DNA of 64,000 nt from JBBQLG01 sp964251665 (GCA_964251665.1 CAXUKO010000002.1:124001-188000), one strand, 5' to 3'. Positions 33,952-43,040 are shown, numbered from the stretch's first letter. Notes: generated by a model not told the origin, from the sequence alone. Translations and numbers: made by a program.

Positions 33952-34905
33952 TCAATCTAATCCCTGTGCTTCAATAGGGTCCATCTGCCGACGGGCAACG
34001 CCCGGCTCAATCAGCTCGGCGTATGAAATGTGGTCGGTTAACTCATCCATTGTCTCCACATCGGCCGTCGTATCAATAACGTATTGGTCGTAGTCGCGGA
34101 ACTTGCCTTTAGGAAGCCAGTAAGCCAGCAAACCGGTGTAGATAATGGCCCAACTCGCTGCCTTTAGGGCCACAAGTGGTTCTCTGCGCCATTGCCGCGT
34201 TGCAATACCGCTAAAGCCTGCCACAAAGGGTACCATATACCAAGGATCGTTCAGGCGACGCGCTACGCCGTAGCCCAGCAGCCCCATAACGCCCAAAATG
34301 CCTGACGACAGCAACACATCACGTTGCCGGTTCGGCCTCCACCAGCCCAGTGTCAGCAAAGTATCGGGTGTGCCCACAACCGTGGCCGCCGTAAGCCAGC
34401 CGGCATACAGGCTCACTGGAATCCGCAGGTACTTTTCTGGTCCTGCTACCTCCGTTTTGCCAATCTCCAGGGATTGGTGCAGCGCCAGTGCCGACGGCAG
34501 ATTGAGTTTGGTTGTGAGATCAGAGATAACGATGCTGCGTTTGTTATCGTCGCTGAAGAAACGGCCGAAAACAGCATTGAGCGCAAAACTGCTCCACCAC
34601 CAGGGCAGAGCTTTCTGATAGCGTGGGTTATTCTCCTGCGATGGCAGTGCCTGATGCACCAGCAGCGCGCCCAAGCCCGAATACACCGTTGACCAGACCA
34701 CACCAAACGCCCAGCCTGCCGGGATAATCATATTCTGGTCGAAAACTTTCTGATATTCAACTGGCACGTCAAATTCAGATTCCGACGAAGCCAGTTTTTG
34801 TTGCCGTCCCTTTTGTCGGGCCCGGCTGCTCGATGTGGCCGTATAGATAATACTGCCAGCCGCAAAAACCGCTGTGGCAAGTTGCCAGAAATTAAGTTTT
34901 CTCAT
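33952..34905 (-). CDS. TspO/MBR-related tryptophan-rich membrane protein
   Basis: A 317-residue membrane protein. IIPAGWAFGVVWSTVYSGLGALLVH and PVSLYAGWLTAATVVGTPDTL resemble the P-G-W-x-F-x-x-V-W and Y-x-x-W-x-x-x-A segments of TspO/MBR tryptophan-rich sensory proteins, but the protein is about twice the usual length. It has a leading anchor (ATAVFAAGSIIYTATSS) and a hydrophilic C-terminal tail of 50 residues. TspO proteins bind tetrapyrroles and cholesterol-like ligands; ligand binding here is not shown. A terminator and the SDR gene lie just upstream. Confidence 0.65.
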   Translation of the reverse strand: MRKLNFWQLATAVFAAGSIIYTATSSSRARQKGRQQKLASSESEFDVPVEYQKVFDQNMIIPAGWAFGVVWSTVYSGLGALLVHQALPSQENNPRYQKALPWWWSSFALNAVFGRFFSDDNKRSIVISDLTTKLNLPSALALHQSLEIGKTEVAGPEKYLRIPVSLYAGWLTAATVVGTPDTLLTLGWWRPNRQRDVLLSSGILGVMGLLGYGVARRLNDPWYMVPFVAGFSGIATRQWRREPLVALKAASWAIIYTGLLAYWLPKGKFRDYDQYVIDTTADVETMDELTDHISYAELIEPGVARRQMDPIEAQGLD

Positions 34906-34910
34906 GACGT

Positions 34911-34950
34911 ATAAAAAAAAGAGCCCCCTACCGATTAAAGGAGGGGGCGG
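34911..34950 (-). terminator. Terminator after the SDR-tail gene
   Basis: GCCCCCT/AGGGGGC stem at 34923-34948, with a plus-strand A-run to its left; it serves the minus-strand gene ending at 34967. Confidence 0.8.
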
Positions 34951-34966
34951 TTACTACCATGCTTAT

Positions 34967-36253
34967 TTACGCCAGTGCGTTAATCACAACTTTGGTGACA
35001 ATGTTTTTGATGGCTTCCCACTTGTCAGTCGCGTCGTCGGCTACGTCGTCATATCGGTCCCGGGCATCGCGAACCGCGTAAGTGGCTCTACTGGTCGCTT
35101 TGCCTTTAACGGCACTAACCCGGTCGCTAACTTCGTCGGCCACTTGCGAAGCACCATGGGTAACCTTGCCACGAACCCCGTCGAAGGTGTCTTTCAGGCT
35201 GCCGACGGTTTCAGATACGGTGTCGCCGAGGCTGTCTTTCGCCATGTCATACGTATCATGGGCCTTGTCCAGTAAGCTTTTCGTCTTGTACTTGACCTTG
35301 CCGGTTTTGTAAGCGTCTTCGGCTTCGTCATACACTTCTTCCACCTCATCGTCATCATCACCGGTTAAGATGGCGGCTACAACAATACCGGCTACCAGTA
35401 CAGCGGCAATACCGATACCCCACGCCCAGGCTATTTTCTGCTTTTCTTCGGGGCTGGGTTTGCGCTCCATCTTGCTCCGCATCAGGCCGGCCGAGGCCTG
35501 CTGAGGTGCCACATGGCCCATTACTTCATATACTTTGTTTTTAATGCCACCCGGTACCACTTTAGGTGCCCCCTTCATCAGCGCTTCGTAACCATCTTTG
35601 GCCACCATAGCCGCATCCTGCAGTTCGTCGGTTACCTTAGTGTCCTGTGCACCGGCTTTATTAAAGAAGTCCGTATCGGTTGCATTTGGCATCAAAGCCG
35701 TTGCCGTCACGTTGGTACCTTTCAACTCATTAACCAGCGAAGCCGTGAAATTATAAACATACGCTTTCGTTGCGGCATACACCGACATCAGCGGGTTAGG
35801 CGTGATCGAAACCAGCGAGGCCAGATTCAAAATCTTGCCCTCATTCCGCTGGACCATTTCCTTTAAGAACAGTTTGGTCAGGTGCGTCAGAGTGACGGTG
35901 TTGAGGTGGATAATCTTCTTTTCAGTTTCCCAGTCGGTTTCATTGGCAAACTTACCGTAGGTGCTCAGACCCGCGTCGTTGACCAGTACGTTTACGGTAA
36001 AACCTCTGCTTTTGACATCATCATATAATTCCTGCGCTGCATTTTCGGTGGATAGATCTTTGCCGATTACCGTAACCTGATCGAGACCATAAGTCGTTTT
36101 GAAATCGTCGGCTAATTGGTTTAGTTTATCTTCGCTACGGGCGACGAGAATGAGATTGTAACCATCTTTAGCGAAGAGTTTGGCGAGTTCCTGACCAATG
36201 CCACTTGAGGCTCCTGTAATGAGGGCCGTCTGGCCTGAAGTTTGAGTTGTCAT
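34967..36253 (-). CDS. Short-chain dehydrogenase fused to a membrane-anchored helical tail
   Basis: A 428-residue protein. Residues 1-265 are a complete classical SDR: ALITGASSGIGQELAKLFA (NAD(P) loop), NVLVNDAGLS, SVYAATKAYVYNF (Y-x-x-x-K), and an active-site Ser in NLASLVS. A transmembrane helix follows (AWGIGIAAVLVAGIVVAAIL), then an acidic run DDDDEVEEVYDEAEDAY. The tail of about 130 residues is Lys/Asp/Ala-rich and helical (DGVRGKVTHGASQVADEVSD), like YtxH or stress proteins. The reaction is unknown. The fusion is unusual and suggests a membrane-bound SDR. It diverges from the acyl-ACP desaturase gene. Confidence 0.85.
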   Translation of the reverse strand: MTTQTSGQTALITGASSGIGQELAKLFAKDGYNLILVARSEDKLNQLADDFKTTYGLDQVTVIGKDLSTENAAQELYDDVKSRGFTVNVLVNDAGLSTYGKFANETDWETEKKIIHLNTVTLTHLTKLFLKEMVQRNEGKILNLASLVSITPNPLMSVYAATKAYVYNFTASLVNELKGTNVTATALMPNATDTDFFNKAGAQDTKVTDELQDAAMVAKDGYEALMKGAPKVVPGGIKNKVYEVMGHVAPQQASAGLMRSKMERKPSPEEKQKIAWAWGIGIAAVLVAGIVVAAILTGDDDDEVEEVYDEAEDAYKTGKVKYKTKSLLDKAHDTYDMAKDSLGDTVSETVGSLKDTFDGVRGKVTHGASQVADEVSDRVSAVKGKATSRATYAVRDARDRYDDVADDATDKWEAIKNIVTKVVINALA

Positions 36254-36363
36254 AATAATCGAGTAATTAGATAGTGGTAGTTTGTTTAACAAGCCCGGCA
36301 ACAAGTTGTTTGTATTGACGCTCATTGTACCGTCCACCAAACATCCGTGTTCAACAGTTGTTC

Positions 36364-36371
36364 TAACTTTG
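36364..36371 (+). promoter_or_regulatory. Bacteroidota -7 promoter box for the acyl-ACP desaturase gene
   Basis: TAACTTTG matches TAnnTTTG exactly and lies 57 bases before the ATG. Confidence 0.5.
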
Positions 36372-36427
36372 TAGCCTGAAAAACCGTATATTACGGCAAA
36401 ATTCAGAACAGCTTTCTATCTCTGACT

Positions 36428-37420
36428 ATGCTTTTGAACCCGTCTCGTGTTGAGGTTATGCAATACCTCGCGATCAAAATAGACCAATTTCTTGAGGACT
36501 TTCTCAAGCCGATTGATACGAACTGGCAACCCACAGATCTGTTGCCCGTTTCGACCAGCGAAACGTTTATCGAAGAGATTCGTGAACTGCGTGAGAGTGC
36601 CCGCGAATTGCCGTACGATTACATGGCTGTGCTGATTGGCGACACCATCACCGAAGAAGCCCTGCCTACGTACGAATCGTGGCTAATGACAGTTGAAGGT
36701 GTCAATCAGGGTGATCCAAAAGGCTGGAGCCGGTGGGTGCGCGGCTGGACCGCCGAAGAAAACCGCCACGGCGATCTGCTGAACCGGTTCCTGTACCTAT
36801 CGGGCCGGGTAAACATGCGGGCCGTCGAAACATCGACTCAACACCTGATTGCCGAAGGGTTCGACATTGGCACCGGCGTAGACCCGTACCGGAATTTTGT
36901 CTATACGTCGTTTCAGGAACTGGCAACCAACGTCTCGCACCGCCGGACGGCTACGCTGGCCAAATCATTCGGTAATCCGCAGCTATCAAAAATCTGTGGG
37001 ATTATTGCCGGCGACGAAGCCCGGCATGCCAAAGCTTACAAGACCTTTGTGACGGGCATTTTTGAGGTCGATCCATCCGAGATGATGCTGGCGTTTGAGG
37101 ATATGATGCGCAAAAAAATTGTGATGCCCGCCCACTTCCTGCGCGAAACCGCCGAGGGGGTCAGCAAAACATACGCGCACTTCTCTGATGCCGCTCAGCG
37201 CCTTGGTGTTTACACGGCTCAGGATTACGTTGAAATTCTGGAGAACCTGCTCGTCGACTGGAAGATCGACCAGATCACCGGCCTGAACGATGCCGGTGAG
37301 AAAGCCCGTGATTACCTGATGGCACTGCCCGCCCGGCTTCGGCGCGTGGCTGACCGCCTGAAAGTACCCGAACTCGATTACCAGTTCACCTGGATCGCCA
37401 ATCAGCCTACCTTTGCCTGA
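36428..37420 (+). CDS. Acyl-ACP desaturase (diiron, ferritin-like)
   Basis: A 330-residue soluble desaturase of the plant-stearoyl-ACP type that introduces a cis double bond into acyl-ACP. The diiron ligands are in WTAEENRHGDLLNRF (near residue 108) and GIIAGDEARHAKAYKTF (near residue 198), the two E-x-x-H units of the family, with another Glu near residue 78. No membrane segment is present. It probably adjusts membrane fluidity. It shares a 174-bp intergenic region with the divergent SDR gene and ends in a strong bidirectional terminator. Confidence 0.9.
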   Translation: MLLNPSRVEVMQYLAIKIDQFLEDFLKPIDTNWQPTDLLPVSTSETFIEEIRELRESARELPYDYMAVLIGDTITEEALPTYESWLMTVEGVNQGDPKGWSRWVRGWTAEENRHGDLLNRFLYLSGRVNMRAVETSTQHLIAEGFDIGTGVDPYRNFVYTSFQELATNVSHRRTATLAKSFGNPQLSKICGIIAGDEARHAKAYKTFVTGIFEVDPSEMMLAFEDMMRKKIVMPAHFLRETAEGVSKTYAHFSDAAQRLGVYTAQDYVEILENLLVDWKIDQITGLNDAGEKARDYLMALPARLRRVADRLKVPELDYQFTWIANQPTFA

Positions 37421-37436
37421 TGACCGTCTGTTCATT

Positions 37437-37484
37437 AAAATCAAACCGCCCCACCTTCGTTAGAAAGTGGGGCGGTTTGATTTT
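37437..37484. terminator. Bidirectional terminator
   Basis: An 18-bp stem (AAAATCAAACCGCCCCAC and its complement) around a 12-nt loop, with A/T runs at both ends. It separates the desaturase from the convergent OmpA-DUF937 gene. Confidence 0.9.
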
Positions 37485-37503
37485 TGGGGTATGTCGCTAC
37501 GAA

Positions 37504-38847
37504 TTACTTGACCACTACGCGCATGTCTATTTTTCGCATGGGAGCTTTTCGCACGGCAGTAGAGTCGCCGGGTTTAGGGGGCGTAACGCCGGTACCAACG
37601 CCCACGGCATCGACACGGACGTAGTTAATGCCCGCATTTACCAGCTGCTGTTTAATGATGTTAACGCGCTTGAACGATAAACTCTTGTTGGTCAGCCCGC
37701 CACCCGCAGCATCGTTGGCGTAGCCGATCAGCCGGATCTGAGTGGTCGGGTGAGTTTTCAGGACGTTAACCAGTTCCGTAATGGTGCCCTCAGCAGTAGG
37801 AGACAGCACAGCGGTTCCGGGCTGAAACGCGACCGTCGACAGAGGAAACAGCTTTCCTTTGGGTGCCACCGGGTCGCTCAGGTACGTGGTTAATCGGGCA
37901 CTGAGTGATCCGTCGCCCGCAACCGATGTAGTACCGGGTGGCGTTACCGTCGGCGTAGCTGCGGGCGCTGCCCCCGGCCGGGTAACGCTATCGCGGGGAA
38001 CCGACAGCGAACGGGCCACTGTATCGGCGTTGATGCTGTCGGTTGGCAGGGCTTCTACATCACTGGTCTGCTGGGCCGTGTCGGGCCGTTGCTGTTTATT
38101 CTGCCAGACGTAATAACCACCCGCCAGCGCCACAACCACCAAGGCACCCAACCCCCATTTTACCAGCGAACCCGATTCATTATTATCCGTTGTATCATTG
38201 ATAAAAGCGGGTGTTGGGGCAGCAGCACTCGCCGTAACTGGCCGTCCCGGTGCTGCCACAACGGTGTTGCGCCGGGCGGGGGCACTAAGTCCACTGAAAA
38301 TGGGCTGTAGGCTCAACTTTTCCGTCAATTGGGGGAGCAGCGTCTCCGGTACGACGCTCAACAGCGGTTCGCGCTGCTCGAAGAGCGAAGCCGCCAGGCC
38401 GTCGGGGTCCAGTTTACGGTCGCGCATCTGTCGGCTTAATTCGTCCAGGACCAGCGCCGTTGTCAGGCCCAGCAATGAAATGGCCGACGAGTTACGGATG
38501 CCTGCATACGAGGTAATCATACCGGCAATGGAGCTTTTCAGCGCGGGCAGCAGGTGACTGATGGCATCATTACCGGCCGTGACGGTAGCGTTTACATGCG
38601 AAGGGTCTTTAAACAGACCCGGCAAATTGGCTACCAGGTGCCCTTCATAATGCCCCCGCTGAATTTGCAGGGCCAGTTGGTTGATGCCGATTTCGCTCGT
38701 GATGCGTTTGATCAGGCCACCGACAACGGTGTAAACCAGCCCCTGCACCGCTTTCCGGGTTTTTTCGACCGGCTCATCAACGTAGACGGCAATTTTGGAT
38801 ATGACTTCCGGATTCAGTAATTCGTCGAACTGGGCAAACAAATTCAT
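37504..38847 (-). CDS. DUF937-OmpA family protein
   Basis: A 447-residue protein with three parts. The N-terminal DUF937-like domain is at about residues 1-185 (MNLFAQFDELLNPEVISKIA). A transmembrane helix lies near 235 (WGLGALVVVALAGGYYVW), followed by a Pro/Thr/Ala linker. The C-terminal OmpA-like peptidoglycan-binding domain is at about 325-447 (VAFQPGTAVLSP, QIRLIGYANDAAG, LSFKRVNIIKQQLVNAGI). The combination ties the cytoplasmic or inner face to the wall. The ATG at 38847 is preferred, since the 18 upstream codons look non-coding. The exact role is unknown. Confidence 0.85.
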   Translation of the reverse strand: MNLFAQFDELLNPEVISKIAVYVDEPVEKTRKAVQGLVYTVVGGLIKRITSEIGINQLALQIQRGHYEGHLVANLPGLFKDPSHVNATVTAGNDAISHLLPALKSSIAGMITSYAGIRNSSAISLLGLTTALVLDELSRQMRDRKLDPDGLAASLFEQREPLLSVVPETLLPQLTEKLSLQPIFSGLSAPARRNTVVAAPGRPVTASAAAPTPAFINDTTDNNESGSLVKWGLGALVVVALAGGYYVWQNKQQRPDTAQQTSDVEALPTDSINADTVARSLSVPRDSVTRPGAAPAATPTVTPPGTTSVAGDGSLSARLTTYLSDPVAPKGKLFPLSTVAFQPGTAVLSPTAEGTITELVNVLKTHPTTQIRLIGYANDAAGGGLTNKSLSFKRVNIIKQQLVNAGINYVRVDAVGVGTGVTPPKPGDSTAVRKAPMRKIDMRVVVK

Positions 38848-38983
38848 ACTTGATTCTTCAGCAATGGAGGTGTTTAACGCAATCAGTAAAGCCGTAGCCA
38901 TTGCGCCTGTTATATTACCTAAGCCCTAAAATTAGGCAACCTTTTGGCTTTACGGCAAACATATCAACGACAAAATTAGCGGC

Positions 38984-39172
38984 TTAGCGTTTTGGCATCC
39001 GTTCGAGCGCCATCTGATAGTCGGCTTCCACCGCCCGCAGGCGTTCCTGACAGAAACCAATCAGCTCGGTTGCCAGTCGGATTTTAGCGGGTAGTTCGTC
39101 CACCCGTACCTGGTCGTTCTCAATTTCATCGACTGTGGCAACCAGTTGGTCGTAAGCATCCTGATAGGTCAT
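38984..39172 (-). CDS. xseB: Exodeoxyribonuclease VII small subunit
   Basis: A 62-residue helical protein (MTYQDAYDQLVATVDEIEND) that forms the small subunit of ExoVII, which degrades single-stranded DNA into oligonucleotides. It overlaps the xseA stop by 4 bp (ATGA), implying translational coupling. It is the standard XseB length. Confidence 0.92.
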   Translation of the reverse strand: MTYQDAYDQLVATVDEIENDQVRVDELPAKIRLATELIGFCQERLRAVEADYQMALERMPKR

Positions 39173-40452
39173 ACAATTTTTTGATTTGTGGTCTGTGGTG
39201 GTGTGGGGTTCTCAGGCCCAACACTTTCTTGGAGCTGTGTGGGGTTTGAAAATCCCACACCACTAACAACGGCATCGACTGTTCCGTCGGCGAGCTGGGC
39301 CTGTACCGAATCGCCGGGCTGTAACTGATCGGGGTGAGTAATAACCCGGCCATTGTGGGTAAGCAGCGCATAGCCCCGTCGAAGCACGTTAACTGGATCG
39401 AGATGCCGTACCGTAACGGCGAGTTCAGTCAGTTCGGTATGGCGGTCGCGCAGATATGTCTGCGTTACAAATCGAAACCGGTCTGTTTCGCGGTCTACCT
39501 CCTCCCGGGCTTCCAGCAATCTGTCGCGGGAGGCCGATACCAGCCGGTCCTGCAACCGCAAAAAGCTTTCCTCGAACTGGCGATTGTGGTCGATCAGAAA
39601 GGCCGCTGCTTTAGTCGGCGTTTTCACGCTCTGATGACACAGCAGATCGGTGATGCTGACGTTGCGTTCGTGCCCGATACCCGCCAGAATCGGCAGGGGA
39701 AATCCGGCTACGGCCAGCCCCATCGCTTCGCTGTCGAACGAGCCAAAATCCAGCTGGGAACCGCCCCCTCTGACAATGACAACCGCATCGTAGGGCCGTT
39801 CGTTGCTCTGAATCCGCAGCAACTGACCCACAATGGCCCGTTCGGCTCCCTGCCCCTGCACCTGCGTCAGATATTCGTCGATCTCAAACTGATAGCCGTA
39901 TGCATTATGAGTTAATTCGTGCCGGAAATCCCGCCAGCCATCGGAGTTGGGAGCCGTAATGAGGGCCAGCCGCTGTAATACCGCCGGACGGGGCAACAAC
40001 TGGTTGGCTGTAATATACTGACCGTCTTCTACCCAAATCAGATCAGGATACTCCAGCGCGAGTTTATCCAGCACACCCTGCCGCTCTTTCTCCAGATTAC
40101 CCAGCGTGTACGACGGGTCAATGCGCAGGATCTCGAGCCGCAGGCCGTAGACCGGATTATAAGCTACGGCGACTAACAGTAATAGCTGAATGTTTCGGGC
40201 AAAAGCCACACCGGTAGCCCCCTCAAAATCGCGGATGATGCGGTAGTTCTTACGCCAGATGGCCGCTTCGAGTTTAGCCGTGGTTTCCCGTCGGCTGTCG
40301 CGTTCCACCAGCGTAAGAAAGCAGTACTGCCGGTCGGGGTAGTTTTTTATATCGCTCGTTTCAGCGATTACCCAGACCGCTTTACCACCGAAGGCAGAGT
40401 CAATAACGGATTCGAGCGTAAACGCTAAATCAGAGAGCGAAATGGGGTTCAA
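39169..40452 (-). CDS. xseA: Exodeoxyribonuclease VII large subunit
   Basis: A 427-residue catalytic subunit. The N-terminal OB fold (WVIAETSDIKNYPDRQYCFL) is followed by the nuclease domain, with VIVRGGGSQLDFGSFDSE and GIGHERNVSITDLLCHQSVKTPTKAA, the canonical XseA signatures. A coiled-coil region follows, and then the C-terminal RGYALLTHNGRVI. The last 30 residues (GFSNPTQLQESVGPENPTPP) are not family sequence; they are encoded by the hairpin element at 39198-39263, so a mobile repeat appears to have supplied the new C-terminus. Confidence 0.93.
   Translation of the reverse strand: MNPISLSDLAFTLESVIDSAFGGKAVWVIAETSDIKNYPDRQYCFLTLVERDSRRETTAKLEAAIWRKNYRIIRDFEGATGVAFARNIQLLLLVAVAYNPVYGLRLEILRIDPSYTLGNLEKERQGVLDKLALEYPDLIWVEDGQYITANQLLPRPAVLQRLALITAPNSDGWRDFRHELTHNAYGYQFEIDEYLTQVQGQGAERAIVGQLLRIQSNERPYDAVVIVRGGGSQLDFGSFDSEAMGLAVAGFPLPILAGIGHERNVSITDLLCHQSVKTPTKAAAFLIDHNRQFEESFLRLQDRLVSASRDRLLEAREEVDRETDRFRFVTQTYLRDRHTELTELAVTVRHLDPVNVLRRGYALLTHNGRVITHPDQLQPGDSVQAQLADGTVDAVVSGVGFSNPTQLQESVGPENPTPPQTTNQKIV
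39198..39263. repeat. BIME/REP-like inverted repeat inside the xseA 3' end
   Basis: Outer arms GTGGTGTGGG (39198-39207) and CCCACACCAC (39254-39263) are perfect complements, and pairing continues imperfectly inwards. Each half is self-complementary (GTGTGGG...CCCACAC). The consensus is shared with the element at 5042-5113 (GTGGTGT-S-GG-N-TT-N-TCA). Confidence 0.8.
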
Positions 40453-40453
40453 G

Positions 40454-40580
40454 AGGTGAGGGATTAAATGATTGGGTGACTGAATGATTAAATGAAGCAG
40501 GCAGACTTGTTTTACTACACTTTCCGTGACGTTAGAGTGTTGAAAGCCTACCTACTTCAATCATTCAACAAGTCAATCAG
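40454..40580. repeat. Imperfect inverted repeat between pheS and xseA
   Basis: The words GATTAAATGATTGGGTGACTG and TGAATGATTAAATGAAG on the left are matched by CTTCAATCATTCAACAAGTC on the right. It is a degraded hairpin of the same intergenic style as 8359 and 12647, ending against the pheS stop. Confidence 0.45.
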
Positions 40581-41630
40581 TTAGTTAAACTGCCGTAAGA
40601 AACGTACGTCGTTCTCGGTGAAGAGCCGCAAGTCTTTTACCTGATATTTAAGCATCGTGATCCGTTCGATACCCATCCCAAAGGCGAAACCGGTAAACTC
40701 CTCGGCGTCAATACCACAGTTAGTCAGTACGTTGGGGTCTACCATACCCGAACCAGCAATCTCCACCCATCCCGTATGTTTGCAGACGTTGCAGCCTGAT
40801 CCGTGACAGATCTGACACGAAATGTCGATCTCAGCGCTGGGCTCCGTAAAGGGGAAATAGGAGGGGCGGAACCGGATACGGGTCCCTTCATCGAACATCT
40901 CTTTTACAAAGTGGTAGAGTGTGTCTTTCAGATCTTTAAAGCCCACGTTGCGGTCAATGTAAATGCCCTCGACCTGATGAAACAGGCAGTGCGCCCGCGC
41001 CGAAATGGCTTCATTGCGGTACACCCGACCCGGCATAATCGAGCGCAGCGGTCGTCCGGCCTGGCCCCGGCTATTATGCTCCATCAGCCGGATCTGCACA
41101 TTGGAGGTGTGCGTCCGCAGGAGCATATCCTGGGGGGCGTCGTCAACCCCTTTTTTCTCGATAAAGAACGTATCCTGCATTTCGCGGGCCGGGTGATTCT
41201 CGGGGAAGTTCAGTGCCCCGAAATTATACCAGTCTGATTCGATTTCAGGACCGTCGGCAACATTAAAGCCGATGCGCTCAAAAATCTGAATAATACGCTG
41301 CCGCACTGCCGACAGCGGATGAATAGCCCCGATTTGATTGGGAATGCCGGGTAGGGTAAGGTCGAAATCCGGGGCGTTGCCCGCCGACGGCTGCTCGTCG
41401 AGCTGCTGGGTAAGTGTCTGAAACCGTTCCTGAGCCAGGTTCTTCAGCGTATTCAGTTGCTGCCCTACCGCCCGGCGTTCGTCGGGAGCCACCGTTTTGA
41501 GATGGTCGAAGAGTTCGGTAACTAAGCCCTTACGGCCGATGAACCGCAGCCGAAACTGCTCTAACTGGTCTTTGTTTGTGACCGTGAACCGTTCAATTTC
41601 CTGATGTATATCGTTAACCTGATCCAGCAT
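40581..41630 (-). CDS. pheS: Phenylalanyl-tRNA synthetase alpha subunit
   Basis: Catalytic subunit of the alpha2-beta2 synthetase that charges tRNA-Phe. It has an N-terminal coiled coil (DQLEQFRLRFIGRKGLVTEL), the class II motifs FEDP-like FGALNFPENHPAREMQDTFF, VYRNEAISARAHCLFHQVEG (motif 2), and FGMGIERITMLKYQ (motif 3). With the ATG at 41630 the length is 349 residues, which is standard. pheT is not in the window, as is common in Bacteroidota. Confidence 0.96.
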   Translation of the reverse strand: MLDQVNDIHQEIERFTVTNKDQLEQFRLRFIGRKGLVTELFDHLKTVAPDERRAVGQQLNTLKNLAQERFQTLTQQLDEQPSAGNAPDFDLTLPGIPNQIGAIHPLSAVRQRIIQIFERIGFNVADGPEIESDWYNFGALNFPENHPAREMQDTFFIEKKGVDDAPQDMLLRTHTSNVQIRLMEHNSRGQAGRPLRSIMPGRVYRNEAISARAHCLFHQVEGIYIDRNVGFKDLKDTLYHFVKEMFDEGTRIRFRPSYFPFTEPSAEIDISCQICHGSGCNVCKHTGWVEIAGSGMVDPNVLTNCGIDAEEFTGFAFGMGIERITMLKYQVKDLRLFTENDVRFLRQFN

Positions 41631-41896
41631 AAGGCGAGTGAGTCGTACTAAAAAAGCAATGACAAAGATAACCAAAAGTTAAGGACTATGACCAGCAGAG
41701 GGCATTCCGGGCCTGTTGGACAGCACTAACCCATGAAAATATGCGATAATCAGACGCTGTTTACTTTGAGGTCTGATTGTTGTAAACATATAGTCGACAG
41801 CACGTCTGGCCATTGGCCGGTAACTATGCAGCAAATGAGCTGTAAGTTGTTGATTATCAGAACAGAGATTTTCACATTAACCTTACTCAATTTATC

Positions 41897-42328
41897 ATGA
41901 ACACGATGCCCAGCGAATCCATCTTCGACACAATGTCCATGCCTTTCCCCAAAAGTGTGGAAAAAAGTACCCCTTCCTCTTGTTTGCAAAAATTACTGAT
42001 CCCTTTCTATGACCGTAAACGCACTGTATCGGTCGATGAAATTGTACGTCTCGAAGGCTCGGGTAACTACACTAACTTTTTCCTCAAAGACGGTACGAAG
42101 ATGCTCGTCTCGCGGACATTGAAAGAATATGAGACATTGCTGGATGGACAGGCGTTCGTGCGGGTACACAAATCGTGCATTGTTAATCTGGAGTTCGTAC
42201 GGAAGTTCTACGTCAAAAAAGAAGGTGAACTGGAACTGGCCGATGGCCAGCAGATCAAGATTTCCCGTCGTCGGGCGCAGATGTTCATGGACCGCATCCG
42301 GGACTTCCAGCCAGCCGTAGTGAGCTAA
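41897..42328 (+). CDS. Stand-alone LytTR DNA-binding protein (first of a tandem pair)
   Basis: A 143-residue protein with a 45-residue variable N-terminus and a LytTR domain: VDEIVRLEGSGNYTNFFLKD, MLVSRTLKEYE, FVRVHKSCIVNLEFVRKF and ISRRRAQMFMDRI. It has no receiver domain, so it is not a classical response regulator; activity must be controlled by expression, dimerisation or another partner. It is paralogous to the gene at 42573 (same domain layout and spacing). Confidence 0.9.
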   Translation: MNTMPSESIFDTMSMPFPKSVEKSTPSSCLQKLLIPFYDRKRTVSVDEIVRLEGSGNYTNFFLKDGTKMLVSRTLKEYETLLDGQAFVRVHKSCIVNLEFVRKFYVKKEGELELADGQQIKISRRRAQMFMDRIRDFQPAVVS

Positions 42329-42445
42329 TACGTAGTAACTCCGTTGTTTCGGTCGGATGGCGACGTAAGAAGCGCCTGAAAGACACTACGTAGTTCTACT
42401 TGTTTTTCGAGTAAATCCACTCGAAGTTTCTATTGACCGGTTAAG

Positions 42446-42506
42446 AAACCATCTGACTAACAGCAACTTAGCGTAATCTGCGCACATGTTGGTCAGATGG
42501 TTTTTT
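42446..42506 (+). terminator. Terminator between the two LytTR genes
   Basis: AAACCATCTGAC (42446-42457) pairs with GTCAGATGGTTT (42492-42503) around a long loop and is followed by a T-run. Confidence 0.7.
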
Positions 42507-42572
42507 CATGGGGTACGGTGTAGCTGGTAGTTTTGTAATGTCTTTAACGCACATCAAACTATCCCGAGCCTC

Positions 42573-42992
42573 ATGGAAGCCACCAGTTTTGCCACTCCGC
42601 CTATTCAGTCTGTAGCCCCTCTGTATCCGGCCGGCTATCAGCGTGGTCAACATCGTTTATCACTGCCCTATCTCAATCGTACCATCATGGTGGCGGTTGA
42701 CGATGTGATCTGCCTACAGGGCGAAGGGAATTACACCTTTCTCTATACCCGGGACCGCAAACGCTATTTAGTGTCCAAGACGCTGAAAGAGTTTGAAAAG
42801 TCGCTCGATGACAGCATGTTCCTGCGCGTTCACAAGTCTTATATTATTAACCTCGGTTACGTTCAGCACAGTGTCTTTAGCAAAGAGCGGATCGTACGTA
42901 TGGCCGATGGCCGGGTAGTCACCATTTCGCGCCGACGTCTGAAAGAAATTACCGACCGGCTCAACCGCTACCAGCAAAACCTGTTTAGCTAA
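42573..42992 (+). CDS. Stand-alone LytTR DNA-binding protein (second of a tandem pair)
   Basis: A 139-residue protein with the same build as its neighbour: VDDVICLQGEGNYTFLYTRD, YLVSKTLKEFE, FLRVHKSYIINLGYVQH and ISRRRLKEITDRL. The domains are clearly homologous but well diverged, so the duplication is old and both copies have probably been kept for different sites. It has its own terminator and a 244-bp upstream region of its own. Confidence 0.9.
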   Translation: MEATSFATPPIQSVAPLYPAGYQRGQHRLSLPYLNRTIMVAVDDVICLQGEGNYTFLYTRDRKRYLVSKTLKEFEKSLDDSMFLRVHKSYIINLGYVQHSVFSKERIVRMADGRVVTISRRRLKEITDRLNRYQQNLFS

Positions 42993-43040
42993 GCTTTAAC
43001 CGCCGATATACACACCATTCATTTAGTGGGTTAATAACCG

